From the NCBI RefSeq assembly GCF_900188345.1, contig NZ_FZOD01000031.1, positions 1 to 64,000 of the forward strand: a DNA stretch of 64,000 nucleotides, read 5' to 3'. Positions 35,160 through 53,812 of this stretch are shown here, piece after piece. The stretch comes from Streptosporangium subroseum (GTDB lineage: Bacteria; Actinomycetota; Actinomycetes; Streptosporangiales; Streptosporangiaceae). Made by a program: the position numbers and the translations under genes. The notes under the pieces were generated by a model. That model had not been told where the DNA came from and searched no databases. It saw only the letters and a program-made list of their open reading frames with translations. Each line of letters begins with the position of its first letter. The stretch's first letter is position 1.

Positions 35160-35809
35160 TTGGCAGCCCCCTTCTTGGCAGCGGTACGGACGAGAACCAG
35201 GCTGCCGTTGGCGCCGGGGATAGCACCCTTGATCAGGATGAGACCCTTCTCGACGTCCACGGCGTGGACCTTCAGGCTCTGGATGGTGGTGCGGACGTTA
35301 CCCATCCGACCGGCCATCCGTACGCCCTTGAAGACCCGGCCCGGAGTGGAGCAGCCGCCGATGGAACCCGGCGAACGGTGCTTGCGCTGCGTGCCGTGCG
35401 AAGCGCCCAGGCCCTTGAACCCGTGACGCTTCATGACGCCGGCGAAGCCCTTGCCCTTGCTCTTGCCCGTCACGTCGACGAACTGGCCGGCTTCGAAGGT
35501 GTCGGCCAGAAGCTCTTGGCCGAGCGTGTAGTTGCCGGCGTCGTCGGTGCGAATCTCCGTGAAATACCGGCGCGGGGTGATGTCGTGCTTGCGCAGGTAG
35601 TCGCCGAGCGGCTTGTTGACCTTCCGCGGGTCGACCTGCCCGAAGCCGAGCTGCACGGCGGAATAGCCGTCCTTCTCGGGGGTGCGGACGCGGGTCACGA
35701 CGCACGGACCTGCTTCGACGACGGTCACCGGGACCATCCGGTTGTCTGCGTCGAAGACCTGGGTCATGCCGAGCTTCTTGCCCAGGACGCCCTTGATCTG
35801 CTTAGCCAT
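35156..35809 (-). CDS. rplC: 50S ribosomal protein L3
   Basis: Early-assembly protein with an extension to the peptidyl-transferase centre. 217 aa: GVLGKKLGMTQVFDADNRMV, ADTFEAGQFVDVTGKSKGKG, FAGVMKRHGFKGLGASHGTQ, HRSPGSIGGCSTPGRVFKGV. Complete. Confidence 0.98.
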   Translation of the reverse strand: MAKQIKGVLGKKLGMTQVFDADNRMVPVTVVEAGPCVVTRVRTPEKDGYSAVQLGFGQVDPRKVNKPLGDYLRKHDITPRRYFTEIRTDDAGNYTLGQELLADTFEAGQFVDVTGKSKGKGFAGVMKRHGFKGLGASHGTQRKHRSPGSIGGCSTPGRVFKGVRMAGRMGNVRTTIQSLKVHAVDVEKGLILIKGAIPGANGSLVLVRTAAKKGAAK

Positions 35810-35823
35810 GTCAGTGCGTTCCC

Positions 35824-36132
35824 TCAGAGCTTGATCGAGATGTCAACGCCGGCGGGGAGGTCGAGTCGCATAAGCGAGTCGACCGTCTTCGGCGTGGGAT
35901 CGATGATGTCAATGAGCCGCTTGTGCGTGCGCATCTCAAAGTGCTCGCGGCTGTCCTTGTACTTGTGCGGCGAGCGGATGACGCAATACACGTTCTTCTC
36001 GGTCGGCAGCGGCACCGGGCCTGCGACCTTGGCGCCAGTCCTTGTCACCGTCTCGACGATCTTCTTGGCCGAGACGTCGATGACCTCGTGGTCATAGGCC
36101 TTGAGCCGAATGCGGATCTTCTGTCCCGCCAT
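35824..36132 (-). CDS. rpsJ: 30S ribosomal protein S10 / NusE
   Basis: 102 aa: MAGQKIRIRLKAYDHEVIDV, SAKKIVETVTRTGAKVAGPV, PLPTEKNVYCVIRSPHKYKD, SREHFEMRTHKRLIDIIDPT. S10 also acts as NusE with NusB/NusG. First gene of the S10 block, behind a 264-bp spacer with two hairpins. Confidence 0.98.
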   Translation of the reverse strand: MAGQKIRIRLKAYDHEVIDVSAKKIVETVTRTGAKVAGPVPLPTEKNVYCVIRSPHKYKDSREHFEMRTHKRLIDIIDPTPKTVDSLMRLDLPAGVDISIKL

Positions 36133-36240
36133 AATGGCCTCGGTGTCCTTCGCTGTCGTCTGAAAAAGTTACATGCGGCCTGTTGCCGCCGTTCATTGCC
36201 AAACCCCACGTAGCAGACGCTGTTGATCTGCGCTTTCTTC

Positions 36241-36295
36241 CGTGATCTGGCAGTTACTTCGGTCATCGTGCGGCCGAACCAACTGCGAGATCACG
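36241..36295 (-). promoter_or_regulatory. Large hairpin in the tuf-rpsJ spacer (S10 leader)
   Basis: 22-nt arms (36241-36262 with 36274-36295) matching at 19 positions, 11-nt loop, about 110 nt before the rpsJ start. No T-run follows. Its place suggests an S10 leader element or tuf 3' structure. Confidence 0.5.
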
Positions 36296-36348
36296 GTTCG
36301 TGGGACTTTGTGAAGGTGCGTGCCTTACGGCACGAACCCCCTTGTGGT

Positions 36349-36384
36349 GCGGCGGCCGGCCCTGCGATGAGGGCCGACCGCCAC
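36349..36384 (-). terminator. Hairpin after tuf
   Basis: 15-bp stem on the minus strand counting two G-U pairs (36349-36363 with 36370-36384), 6-nt loop, 12 bp past the tuf stop. No T-run; partial terminator or 3'-end stabiliser. Confidence 0.55.
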
Positions 36385-36396
36385 TCCGCGATCGTC

Positions 36397-37590
<1,194 letters not shown>

Positions 37591-37674
37591 TGCTCTCTCC
37601 TTAGAGATTCTGACTTGACTTGCGTCTTTTTATTCGGGCTTGGGGAAGCCGGTTCCTCCCGGAACCGGCCGACG

Positions 37675-37818
37675 AGAGGTTCTCGCCCCGCACCCCTCGG
37701 CCTGGGCGGCGATATCTCGCCGTCCGCACCGAAACGGGTGCCGGACTTACTCGCCCCGCACCCCTCCGGTGGTGGGGCGGCGAGATCCTCGCCACCCTCA
37801 CCGAAACGGATGCTGGAC

Positions 37819-37834
<16 letters not shown>
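37675..37834. repeat. Imperfect ~71-bp tandem repeat in the fusA-tuf spacer including the fusA 3' end
   Basis: The segment 37781-37834, which includes the last codons and stop of fusA (VRGE-TAA), recurs at 37710-37762 with about 46 of 53 positions matching. A third partial copy of the TCGCCCCGCACC part lies at about 37682. The copies outside fusA lie in noncoding spacer, so they look like decayed duplications of the gene's 3' end plus downstream DNA. Confidence 0.75.
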
Positions 37835-39918
<2,084 letters not shown>

Positions 39919-39954
39919 TTCTCTCGCGTCCTCGTCGTCTCGTCGAACCCGCTG

Positions 39955-40425
39955 TTACCAGCGGTAGTGGGCGAAGGCCTTGTTGGACTCGGCCATCTTG
40001 TGGGTGTCCTCGCGCTTCTTGACGCTGGCGCCGAGGCCGTTGCTGGCATCGAGCAGTTCGTTCATGAGGCGCTCGGTCATGGTCTTCTCGCGGCGGGCGC
40101 GGGAGTACTGCACCAGCCAGCGCAGGGCCAGGGTGGTGCTGCGCGCCGCGCGCACCTCGACCGGGACCTGGTAGGTCGCGCCACCGACACGGCGGCTGCG
40201 GACCTCAAGAGTGGGCTTGACGTTGTCCAGCGCGCGCTTCAGGGTGACGACCGGGTCGTTGCCGGTCTTCTCCTTGGCACCCTCAAGGGCGCCGTACACG
40301 ATGGACTGGGCGATGGAGCGCTTGCCGTCCAGGAGCACCTTGTTGATCAGGGCGGTGACCAGCGGCGAGTTGTGGACCGGGTCAGCCATGAGCTGACGAC
40401 GGCCAGGAGAACCCTTGCGAGGCAT
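39955..40425 (-). CDS. rpsG: 30S ribosomal protein S7
   Basis: 156 aa: MPRKGSPGRRQLMADPVHNS, ALINKVLLDGKRSIAQSIVY, RSRRVGGATYQVPVEVRAAR, ALRWLVQYSRARREKTMTER. Head-assembly protein, and in E. coli the str-operon regulator. 2 bp after rpsL. Confidence 0.98.
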   Translation of the reverse strand: MPRKGSPGRRQLMADPVHNSPLVTALINKVLLDGKRSIAQSIVYGALEGAKEKTGNDPVVTLKRALDNVKPTLEVRSRRVGGATYQVPVEVRAARSTTLALRWLVQYSRARREKTMTERLMNELLDASNGLGASVKKREDTHKMAESNKAFAHYRW

Positions 40426-40427
40426 TC

Positions 40428-40799
40428 TTACTTCTCCTTCTTCGCGCCGTAACGGCTACGGGCCTGCTTGCGGTTGCGGACACCCTGGGTGTCCAGCGAA
40501 CCGCGGATGATCTTGTAGCGAACACCCGGCAGGTCCTTCACACGACCGCCGCGGACGAGCACGATGGAGTGCTCCTGGAGGTTGTGGCCGACACCGGGGA
40601 TGTAGGCCGTGACCTCGATGCCGTTGGTGAGCCGGACACGCGCGACCTTGCGGAGGGCGGAGTTCGGCTTCTTCGGGGTCGTGGTGTAAACGCGCATGCA
40701 GGTGCCGCGTCGCTGGGGGCTGGCCTTGAGCGCCGGGGTCTTGGTCTTTGTGACCTTGTCCTGGCGGCCCTTGCGGACCAGCTGCTGAATCGTGGGCAC
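40428..40799 (-). CDS. rpsL: 30S ribosomal protein S12
   Basis: Decoding-centre protein. 123 aa: MPTIQQLVRKGRQDKVTKTK, KASPQRRGTCMRVYTTTPKK, AYIPGVGHNLQEHSIVLVRG, GRVKDLPGVRYKIIRGSLDT. The residues whose substitution gives streptomycin resistance, K43 and K88, are both wild-type Lys. First gene of the str block; promoter at 41046-41074. Confidence 0.98.
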   Translation of the reverse strand: MPTIQQLVRKGRQDKVTKTKTPALKASPQRRGTCMRVYTTTPKKPNSALRKVARVRLTNGIEVTAYIPGVGHNLQEHSIVLVRGGRVKDLPGVRYKIIRGSLDTQGVRNRKQARSRYGAKKEK

Positions 40800-41427
40800 C
40801 GCGTCTCCGTTCGTGCTTGCCGGTTATTCGAATATCGTGCATTTTGCAGGCACTGCCGGTGTCATGACCTGCGGGTTTTCCGTCCACTCCGACCCACGCG
40901 GTCGGGCGTGTCGCGCAATTACCGCGCCACACCCCAGCTAGGCCAGTCCAGTGGAGGAGGCCATACGGCGCCTCTGCCGACTCCCCGCGGGAAACCTGTC
41001 GACGCGCACGCATGAGAGCCCATGAAGCCACGGGCACGAAGGGCAAGACTACCTAGTCCAACGCAACACGTCAAAACGGTTACGTCTGCCGCGCGCCGTT
41101 ATCGGCGCCCGTATTCGTGCCGTGACTCCCGCGATCGGTTTCCGGCCGACCGCTGTTGGGTCCGTGCTGAGTTTACCTGCCGCAGAGGACTTCTCCAGCC
41201 GTTCGCCTCATTAACGTACGGCTTTCGCCGCAACATTCCGGTCAAGGAAAGGACACGGCACCTCTGAACTCGACGGACGAAGATCCGGGAAGGGACACCG
41301 GCGGGTGAAGACGCCCGGGAAGAGACCCGGCACGCGGACGCCTCCGCGGAAGGTCCCGGGCCGATGAAGGGCCCGGGCAGTGGTGGCGGTAGTGCCCAAA
41401 AGTGTTCAGAAACCCCTGACAAGACGA
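40800..41427. other. Intergenic region between rpoC and rpsL
   Basis: About 630 bp without a supported gene. It holds a good minus-strand promoter at 41046-41074 with a leader of about 240 nt to rpsL. Between this and the rpoC terminator is GC-rich sequence with short palindromes (CCCGGGCC...GGGCCCGGG near 41355-41377). Confidence 0.5.
41046..41074 (-). promoter_or_regulatory. Promoter of the rpsL-rpsG-fusA(-tuf) operon
   Basis: Minus strand: TTGACG (41074-41069), 17-nt spacer, TAGTCT (41051-41046). Close to the actinobacterial housekeeping consensus, and the only good pair seen in this spacer. Confidence 0.65.
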
Positions 41428-41464
41428 CAGCGCCCGGTCCCCCCGAAGGGAGAACCGGACGCTG
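41428..41464 (-). terminator. Terminator after rpoC
   Basis: 16-17 bp stem on the minus strand counting three G-U pairs, capped by a CUUCGG-type tetraloop, starting 12 bp past the rpoC stop. The downstream TCGTCTTGTC is only weakly T-rich. Confidence 0.75.
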
Positions 41465-41475
41465 CCTATGACCAC

Positions 41476-45366
<3,891 letters not shown>

Positions 45367-45392
45367 TTGTAATCCCCTCCTCAGCTTCTGGA

Positions 45393-48860
<3,468 letters not shown>

Positions 48861-49304
48861 CAGGATGTCCTTCCGAGGGCTCGCGGCGGACTGACTACAC
48901 GCACGCCAGACGACCATGCATCAGAGCACCAAAAGAAGCGGGTCGTCAAAGGGCAGCGCAAAGGGGCAGTGTAGCCGAACGGCACACACCTGTCCACTTC
49001 AGTCTCGCTGCAAGCTCCACGTTGGTCGCAGCATCGCCCGTCATCGCCGAAACGTCAAGCCCGCGAGCCGACATTTCGGCCAAGCAATAGCCGAGATGCT
49101 GGGAGTTTTCCCACCGGATGACCTGCGCACACCACCGCGTCCAAGACGGTACCCCGACCTGGTGCGGCTGACGCTCAGTCACACGGCGGATCGAACGCTA
49201 GCCGATGTTCGACTGACGATCGACGCTGCCGTGGCTGATGTACCCCCCGCAGCACACATCTCAAACCGAAGCTTTACTAACAATTGGGTAACCCGCCACG
49301 CCGA
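48861..49304. other. rpoB leader and promoter region
   Basis: 444 bp without a supported gene. It contains the candidate rpoB promoter at 49030-49058 and a leader of about 165 nt. The rest separates rpoB from the two upstream membrane-protein genes. Confidence 0.5.
49030..49058 (-). promoter_or_regulatory. Candidate rpoBC promoter
   Basis: Minus strand: TTGACG (49058-49053), 17-nt spacer, GATGCT (49035-49030). The -35 is strong; the -10 is acceptable. Confidence 0.45.
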
Positions 49305-49820
49305 CTAGGGTCTCGGAGGGCTTCCGAGCAGCGTGGACAGCTCCGCGACCAGCCAGCGAGAATCCTTTTTGACCATGACGAAAAGGGCCCGATTCTGACT
49401 GACCTGCCGCCGGGGTTCCTTCTCTCCGGGGAGGGTCCTCACGGTGCTCATGCTCATGAACAACAACACCTCGACCCGGTCGGAACCTATCGACTCCACC
49501 CCCGCCCCGGCCACCGTCGCCTGCTGCACGGTCCGTTCTTTTCTGGCCTGGGGCACCAGAGTTGTGGCAAGCTGCTTGTAGTGCCATGTGAGACCACCGG
49601 CGGTGTAACCACCTGCTCTTGCGAAATCCTGTTCGATTGTACGATAGTCGTAGGACAGCATGGCGGAGGCGACCGAGCGGGCAGCGGCGAGCGCCTCCGC
49701 GCCTGCCGTCTCCTCCGTCCGCAGCCGGTTCAGATCGGTGAACATGATCCAGATAACGGCCGTGAGCGCCAGCGCCACGACCGTCAGCATCCCGATCACC
49801 AACAGGGAGACACGCCTCAC
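49305..49820 (-). CDS. Mce-associated-type membrane protein (second of a pair)
   Basis: 171 aa. One N-terminal membrane segment (VSLLVIGMLTVVALALTAVI), then a short coiled region and an extracytoplasmic alpha+beta domain typical of Mce-associated proteins (AAARSVASAMLSYDYRTIEQ, VEVLLFMSMSTVRTLPG, SRWLVAELSTLLG). Start chosen at GTG 49820: GGAGGTGG lies just upstream, and the start overlaps the upstream gene's TGA as GTGA. No mce genes are in the window, so the function here is open; the family is often encoded near Mce lipid-import operons, but stand-alone pairs also occur. Confidence 0.75.
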   Translation of the reverse strand: MRRVSLLVIGMLTVVALALTAVIWIMFTDLNRLRTEETAGAEALAAARSVASAMLSYDYRTIEQDFARAGGYTAGGLTWHYKQLATTLVPQARKERTVQQATVAGAGVESIGSDRVEVLLFMSMSTVRTLPGEKEPRRQVSQNRALFVMVKKDSRWLVAELSTLLGSPPRP

Positions 49821-50326
49821 AGGACCACCTCCGCCTTTGACACGAGCCATACCCCTCCGATCTTGGTGACCTCCATGTTCCACCGGTAGAACCGCTCCTG
49901 TGGAGCGTTCTTATCGCCGTCCTTCCGGATCACCGTGTCCCCCACCACCATCACCTGAGCCGTGGTCCCCTTGAGCGAGACCAGCCCGGTGGCACGGAGC
50001 GCGCCCGCCTGGACGATCCGGCCCTTGATCGTGGCCTCCTTGAGCGCCTCAGCGGTCCTGACGTACTCCGTCCTGGCCGGGCCGGTGGAAGTATCCAGGA
50101 TGCGTTTGATGTCCGCGTCGACGCTCTGGTGGCTGACGGAGAGCAGATAGACCGCGTGGGCCCCCGCCACCCGCATCGCCGCCTGCCTGTCATCGGCCGC
50201 GGCCTGGGCGGCGCCCAGGTCCCTGCCGACCCAGAAGGCCACGACCAGCAGCACCGCGATCAGCACGCCCAGCACCGGCCCTGCGATCCCCAGCGGGCGA
50301 CGGGGCCGGGCGGCATGTACTGCCAT
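49817..50326 (-). CDS. Mce-associated-type membrane protein (first of a pair)
   Basis: 169 aa from ATG 50326, with GGGAGAAG upstream; an ATG 15 nt earlier is possible. One N-terminal membrane segment (GPVLGVLIAVLLVVAFWVG), then a domain with the Mce-associated pattern: AAMRVAGAHAVYLLSVSHQS, DIKRILDTSTGPARTEYV, and a final strand VGGVWLVSK-like (here IGGVWLVSKAEVVL). It shares topology and size with the following gene, and the two are coupled by a 4-nt overlap. Confidence 0.75.
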   Translation of the reverse strand: MAVHAARPRRPLGIAGPVLGVLIAVLLVVAFWVGRDLGAAQAAADDRQAAMRVAGAHAVYLLSVSHQSVDADIKRILDTSTGPARTEYVRTAEALKEATIKGRIVQAGALRATGLVSLKGTTAQVMVVGDTVIRKDGDKNAPQERFYRWNMEVTKIGGVWLVSKAEVVL

Positions 50327-50549
50327 GCGTTCTTCTCCCATCGCACGGTCTCCGGAACGCCGGCCGGTGAGCATGGAACCTTCGTCCGTCCGAATCGACG
50401 AGCCCCCCGGTCGCCGGATCATAACCCGCCGTGCACATCCGTACGGAAGGCTTTCGCTACCCGTTTTGCGCCTCGTCGCACCCACCCCGCCCCTCCCGTG
50501 CCGGGCCGGGAGATCCGCCGGCACGGGAGGGGCGGGAAAACAAAAAAGA

Positions 50550-50577
50550 GCGGACCACCGGCACCTGGTGGACCCGC
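50550..50577 (-). terminator. Intrinsic terminator after rplL
   Basis: Imperfect stem (GCGGACCACC against GGTGGACCCGC, one mismatch and one bulge), followed on the minus strand by CTCTTTTTTG. It ends the rplJ-rplL unit ahead of the two Mce-associated genes and rpoB. Confidence 0.7.
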
Positions 50578-50614
50578 CCTTTTCTGGTGAAACGAATTAC
50601 GTGGTGAAACTGAA

Positions 50615-51001
50615 TTACTTGACGGTGACGCCGGCGCCGGCGGCCTCGAGAGCGGCCTTGGCCTTCTCCGCCTGCTCCTTGTTGACCTTGCCATCGAAGA
50701 CGGACTTGGGAGCGCCGTCGACGAGGTCCTTGGCCTCCTTGAGGCCCAGGCTCGTGAGGGCGCGGATCTCCTTGATGACCTGGATCTTCTTCTCGCCGGC
50801 AGACTCGAGGATGACCTCGAACTCGTCCTGCTCCTCGACCTCTTCGGCAGCGGCGCCGGGGGCGGCGGCGGCGGCAACGGCGACCGGAGCGGCAGCCTTG
50901 ACGTCGAAGGTGTCCTCGAAGAGCTTCACGAAGTCGGACAGCTCAAGGAGAGTCATTTCCTTGAAAGCGTCGAGCAGCTCGTCGGTGCTGAGCTTCGCCA
51001 T
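50615..51001 (-). CDS. rplL: 50S ribosomal protein L7/L12
   Basis: Stalk protein recruiting translational GTPases. 128 aa: MAKLSTDELLDAFKEMTLLE, an Ala/Gly-rich hinge (AAPVAVAAAAAPGAAAEEVE), then the C-terminal domain FEVILESAGEKKIQVIKEIR, LGLKEAKDLVDGAPKSVFDG. Complete. Confidence 0.98.
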   Translation of the reverse strand: MAKLSTDELLDAFKEMTLLELSDFVKLFEDTFDVKAAAPVAVAAAAAPGAAAEEVEEQDEFEVILESAGEKKIQVIKEIRALTSLGLKEAKDLVDGAPKSVFDGKVNKEQAEKAKAALEAAGAGVTVK

Positions 51002-51082
51002 GGTGGTTCCTCCGTATGAATCTAACTACTAAGAAATGGGACCGCGGTGTGCGTTAAATCCCCTGTGACCGCTTGCGCGGAC

Positions 51083-51607
51083 CTACTCGCCGGCGCCTTC
51101 GCGCTTGGCGCGCAGGGCCTCGGCCAGCTGAGCCATGTTGGTGGGCAGCGCGTTGAAGACAGCGGCCGCGTGGCCCTGCTTCGCCTTCATGGCGCCGGCC
51201 AGCTTCGCGAGGAGAACCTCGCGCGACTCGAGGTCGGCAAGCTTGCTGATCTCGGCCGGGTTCATCGACTTACCGTCGACGACGCCGCCCTTGATGACCA
51301 GGAGGGGGTTGGCCTTGGCGAATTCACGCAGACTCTTGGCAGCTTCGACCACGTCGCCGTTGACGAACGCGATCGCCGACGGACCCGCGAGCAGGTCGTT
51401 GAGCTGGCTGAACCCGGCCTCAGTGGCCGCGATCTTGGTCAGCGTGTTCTTCACCACGGCGAACTTCGCATTCTCACCGAGAGAAACGCGCAGCTGCTTG
51501 AGCTGGGCGACGGTGAGACCGCGGTATTCGGTCAGAACGGCAGCGTTGGAGCCGTTGAAGCTGCTCGTGAGCTCGGCTACTGCCGTTGCCTTTTCTGCCT
51601 TCGCCAT
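51083..51607 (-). CDS. rplJ: 50S ribosomal protein L10
   Basis: Stalk base that binds L7/L12 dimers. 174 aa: MAKAEKATAVAELTSSFNGS, AAVLTEYRGLTVAQLKQLRV, FAVVKNTLTKIAATEAGFSQ, AKLAGAMKAKQGHAAAVFNA. Preceded by a leader of about 190 nt containing a terminator-like hairpin; L10 is an autoregulator of its own mRNA in well-studied bacteria. Confidence 0.98.
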   Translation of the reverse strand: MAKAEKATAVAELTSSFNGSNAAVLTEYRGLTVAQLKQLRVSLGENAKFAVVKNTLTKIAATEAGFSQLNDLLAGPSAIAFVNGDVVEAAKSLREFAKANPLLVIKGGVVDGKSMNPAEISKLADLESREVLLAKLAGAMKAKQGHAAAVFNALPTNMAQLAEALRAKREGAGE

Positions 51608-51656
51608 GGGCCTCCTTCCAGATGTGCCGCCGGCGTGAAGGCCCCTAAAAGCAAAC

Positions 51657-51684
51657 GAGCCCCGGCGCAGGCGCGCGGGGGCTC
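51657..51684 (-). promoter_or_regulatory. Terminator-like attenuator hairpin in the rplJ leader
   Basis: Outer stem GAGCCCC/GGGGCTC with GC-rich inner pairing, followed on the minus strand by GTTTGCTTTT, about 50 nt before the rplJ start. A Rho-independent terminator between promoter and gene suggests attenuation of rplJL by L10(L12) or another signal. Confidence 0.5.
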
Positions 51685-51806
51685 ACATAAGGAGGTTAGT
51701 CCAGATGAAAACTCACAACACAACCTACGCAGGCCGTCCACTGAAGTGGATCCTTGGGTCATCAGGCCATGAGGCCCGATGACGACCGGCGGTCTTCGGC
51801 GTTGAC

Positions 51807-51835
51807 AGCTTACGTCCTGACGGGACTTGTGCCAA
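51807..51835 (-). promoter_or_regulatory. Promoter of rplJ-rplL
   Basis: Minus strand: TTGGCA (51835-51830), 17-nt spacer, TAAGCT (51812-51807). Good housekeeping-type match about 190 nt upstream of rplJ. Confidence 0.6.
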
Positions 51836-51892
51836 ATCAAACCCGGCACCCGTACCGAATCGAAGAAAAAGCTCGACCAGATCAAGGAAAAA

Positions 51893-51930
51893 GGCTCGCG
51901 CCCCCGGCCGGATGGCCGGGGGCGCGAGCC
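51893..51930 (-). terminator. Intrinsic terminator after the lipoprotein gene
   Basis: Perfect 17-bp stem (51893-51909 with 51914-51930), GGAT loop on the plus strand, followed on the minus strand by TTTTTCCTTGAT. It lies 10 bp past the stop codon. Confidence 0.9.
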
Positions 51931-51939
51931 GCGCGTACG

Positions 51940-52770
51940 TCAGTTTCCGACGTGGTTCTTCGGCAGGTCGCCCACCTGGTCGGCGGGCGGGGCCGCGATC
52001 TCCACGGGCTCGTTGAAGCCCTTGAAGAAGGCCGTCAGGTTGAACGTGTTCCCCTGCTCGGAGCCGCTCAGCGTGACCTTGCGCGGCAGGTTCTGCGCGT
52101 CGGACCAGAAGTCGAACTTCACGTTCTTGACCCGCGAGAGATCCTGCTGGAGCTGCTCGCTCTTGGCCGGGTCGATCGCCTGAGCGGCTTCGGCCACCGG
52201 GAAGGTGCCGCTGTAGTGCGTGGTGTCCACTCCGCCGACCGTCTCGGTGCCGACCGCCTTGACGTCCTTCGACACGGTCAGCAGCTTGACGGTGCTCGCG
52301 AGGTCGAACTGCTGAACCTGGTCCATGAAACCCTTGATCCCAGCCTGTCCCTTGGCGTCGACGTCGGCGAGCGACACCTTGATCCAGGGCTTGTTCGCGC
52401 CCGCGAACTTGTTGAGGAGTTCCGACTTCACGTACACCGTGTCACCCGACAGGATGGCCCGCGCCCCGCCGGGCACGTTCTGGCCGCCGTAGGTGATCGT
52501 GTCCAGCCTGATGTCGGTCGCGAGCTGGGGCTTGCTCTGGTAGAGCAGGCTGCCCTGGATCTTGCTCGCGCCCTTGTCACCACCGGTGGCCTCCAGGACC
52601 ACGTCGCCGGAGTAGGAGGTGACCGCTTCGGCCTTCTGCACACTCTGCTGCACCGCCTCGGCGGCGGCGAGCTTGACGTTTCCGAGGGAGCTGGTGCCCT
52701 GCGCACCGCATCCCGCGACCGCGACCAGCGCGGCCCCTCCCAATGCAAGTGCGGGAGCCAATCGACGCAT
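51940..52770 (-). CDS. Secreted lipoprotein, LppX/LprG- or LolA-like fold
   Basis: 276 aa. Signal peptide with lipobox (RRLAPALALGGAALVAVAGC, Cys about residue 21) predicts diacylglyceryl anchoring on the outer face of the membrane. The mature part alternates beta-strand-like segments (SYSGDVVLEATGG, KIQGSLLYQSKPQLATDIRL, KVTLSGSEQGNTFNLTAFFK), as expected for the half-barrel of LppX/LprAFG and LolA-like lipoproteins that bind lipids or sense envelope state. The family call is by pattern only. Ends DQVGDLPKNHVGN. It sits between rplA and rplJ with its own terminator. Confidence 0.75.
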   Translation of the reverse strand: MRRLAPALALGGAALVAVAGCGAQGTSSLGNVKLAAAEAVQQSVQKAEAVTSYSGDVVLEATGGDKGASKIQGSLLYQSKPQLATDIRLDTITYGGQNVPGGARAILSGDTVYVKSELLNKFAGANKPWIKVSLADVDAKGQAGIKGFMDQVQQFDLASTVKLLTVSKDVKAVGTETVGGVDTTHYSGTFPVAEAAQAIDPAKSEQLQQDLSRVKNVKFDFWSDAQNLPRKVTLSGSEQGNTFNLTAFFKGFNEPVEIAAPPADQVGDLPKNHVGN

Positions 52771-52865
52771 TCGTCTTCACCCTTTCGTGTCCCCCGATGA
52801 ACTTGTCTACGACACTACGCGGCGGCAAACTCGGGTGCGTCCTCCGAAAGAACGAAGAAACGAAA

Positions 52866-52903
52866 AAAGACCTCAACCGAATGGCCATTCGGTTGAGGTC
52901 TTT
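52866..52903 (-). terminator. Intrinsic terminator after rplA
   Basis: A perfect 38-nt palindrome (two 19-nt arms, centre TGGCCA), followed on the minus strand by an extended T-run (TTTTTT including the arm). It closes rplK-rplA. Confidence 0.9.
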
Positions 52904-52921
52904 CGCGAAAAGAGCCTGGGA

Positions 52922-53635
52922 TCAGGCGTCGAGCTCCGCGGTCAGGCCGCGCGTCGCGTTGGGGTCGACCGGAATGCCGGGGCCCATGGACGTGGCGAAC
53001 ACGACCTTCTTGACGTAGCGTCCCTTGGCCGCGGACGGCTTCAGACGCAGCACCTCGTCGAGGGCGGCGGCGTAGTTCTCGATGAGCTGACGCTCACCGA
53101 ACGACACCTTGCCGATGATGAAGTGCAGGTTCGCGTGCCGGTCGGCACGGAACTCGATCTTGCCGCCCTTGATCTCGGTGACGGCCTTGCCGACGGCCGG
53201 GGTGACGGTGCCGGTCTTGGGGTTCGGCATCAGACCACGCGGGCCGAGCACGCGGCCGAGGCGGCCGACCTTGCCCATGAGGTCCGGGGTGGCGACGACG
53301 GCGTCGAAGTCGAGGCGGCCCTTGGCAACCTCTTCGATCAGCTCGTCGGCGCCGACGATGTCGGCGCCCGCGGCGCGGGCTTCCTCTGCACGGTCGCCGG
53401 TCGCGAAGACCAGGACCCGGGCGGTCTTACCGGTGCCGTGCGGGAGGATGACGGTGCCACGCACCATCTGGTCCGCCTTGCGGGGGTCGATGCCCAGTCG
53501 CAGGGCGACCTCGACGGTGGCGTCGAACTTGGCGACGTTGGAGTCCTTGGCCAGCTTGGCGGCTTCGGCCGGGCTGTACAGGTTCTCGAGGTCGATCTGG
53601 GCCGCTGCGGTGCGGTATCCCTTGCTGCGCTTCAC
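52922..53635 (-). CDS. rplA: 50S ribosomal protein L1
   Basis: L1-stalk protein. 237 aa: MKRSKGYRTAAAQIDLENLY, FDATVEVALRLGIDPRKADQ, VRGTVILPHGTGKTARVLVF, GPRGLMPNPKTGTVTPAVGK, GPGIPVDPNATRGLTAELDA. L1 represses its own mRNA in many bacteria. Separated from rplK by a 177-bp spacer with a short hairpin (GGGCCAGCGCCTGGCCC near 53670). Confidence 0.98.
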   Translation of the reverse strand: MKRSKGYRTAAAQIDLENLYSPAEAAKLAKDSNVAKFDATVEVALRLGIDPRKADQMVRGTVILPHGTGKTARVLVFATGDRAEEARAAGADIVGADELIEEVAKGRLDFDAVVATPDLMGKVGRLGRVLGPRGLMPNPKTGTVTPAVGKAVTEIKGGKIEFRADRHANLHFIIGKVSFGERQLIENYAAALDEVLRLKPSAAKGRYVKKVVFATSMGPGIPVDPNATRGLTAELDA

Positions 53636-53812
53636 TTGCTCACTCCTGTGAATCCGAGTGTCCGTGGTACGGGCCAGCGCCTGGCCCCTCCACTTACTTC
53701 GACGTTGTGGTGACGAACGCGCTCTTGGTCGCGGTCGCTGCCGGGCTTCTGGCCGGTGTCGCGGATCCCGATGGGGTCCGTCTCACCGCCCTGCCCGGAT
53801 GATCGGGTGCTG

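Larger units (their letters stand above)
51608..51892. other. rplJ leader region
   Basis: No gene. Minus strand order: promoter 51835-51807, leader, hairpin 51684-51657 with T-run, then the rplJ ribosome-binding site. The lipoprotein terminator lies at its upstream border. Confidence 0.55.

Noticed and set aside
41034..41270. Small plus-strand frames in the rpoC-rpsL spacer
   Set aside because: No ribosome-binding site, no recognisable protein features, and overlap with the rpsL promoter on the other strand.
51802..51807. Plus-strand TTGACA in the rplJ leader
   Set aside because: No -10 partner and no plus-strand gene; it overlaps the better minus-strand rplJ promoter.
52866..52903. The 38-nt palindrome as an operator
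   Set aside because: Position after rplA and the following T-run make an intrinsic terminator the simpler reading.
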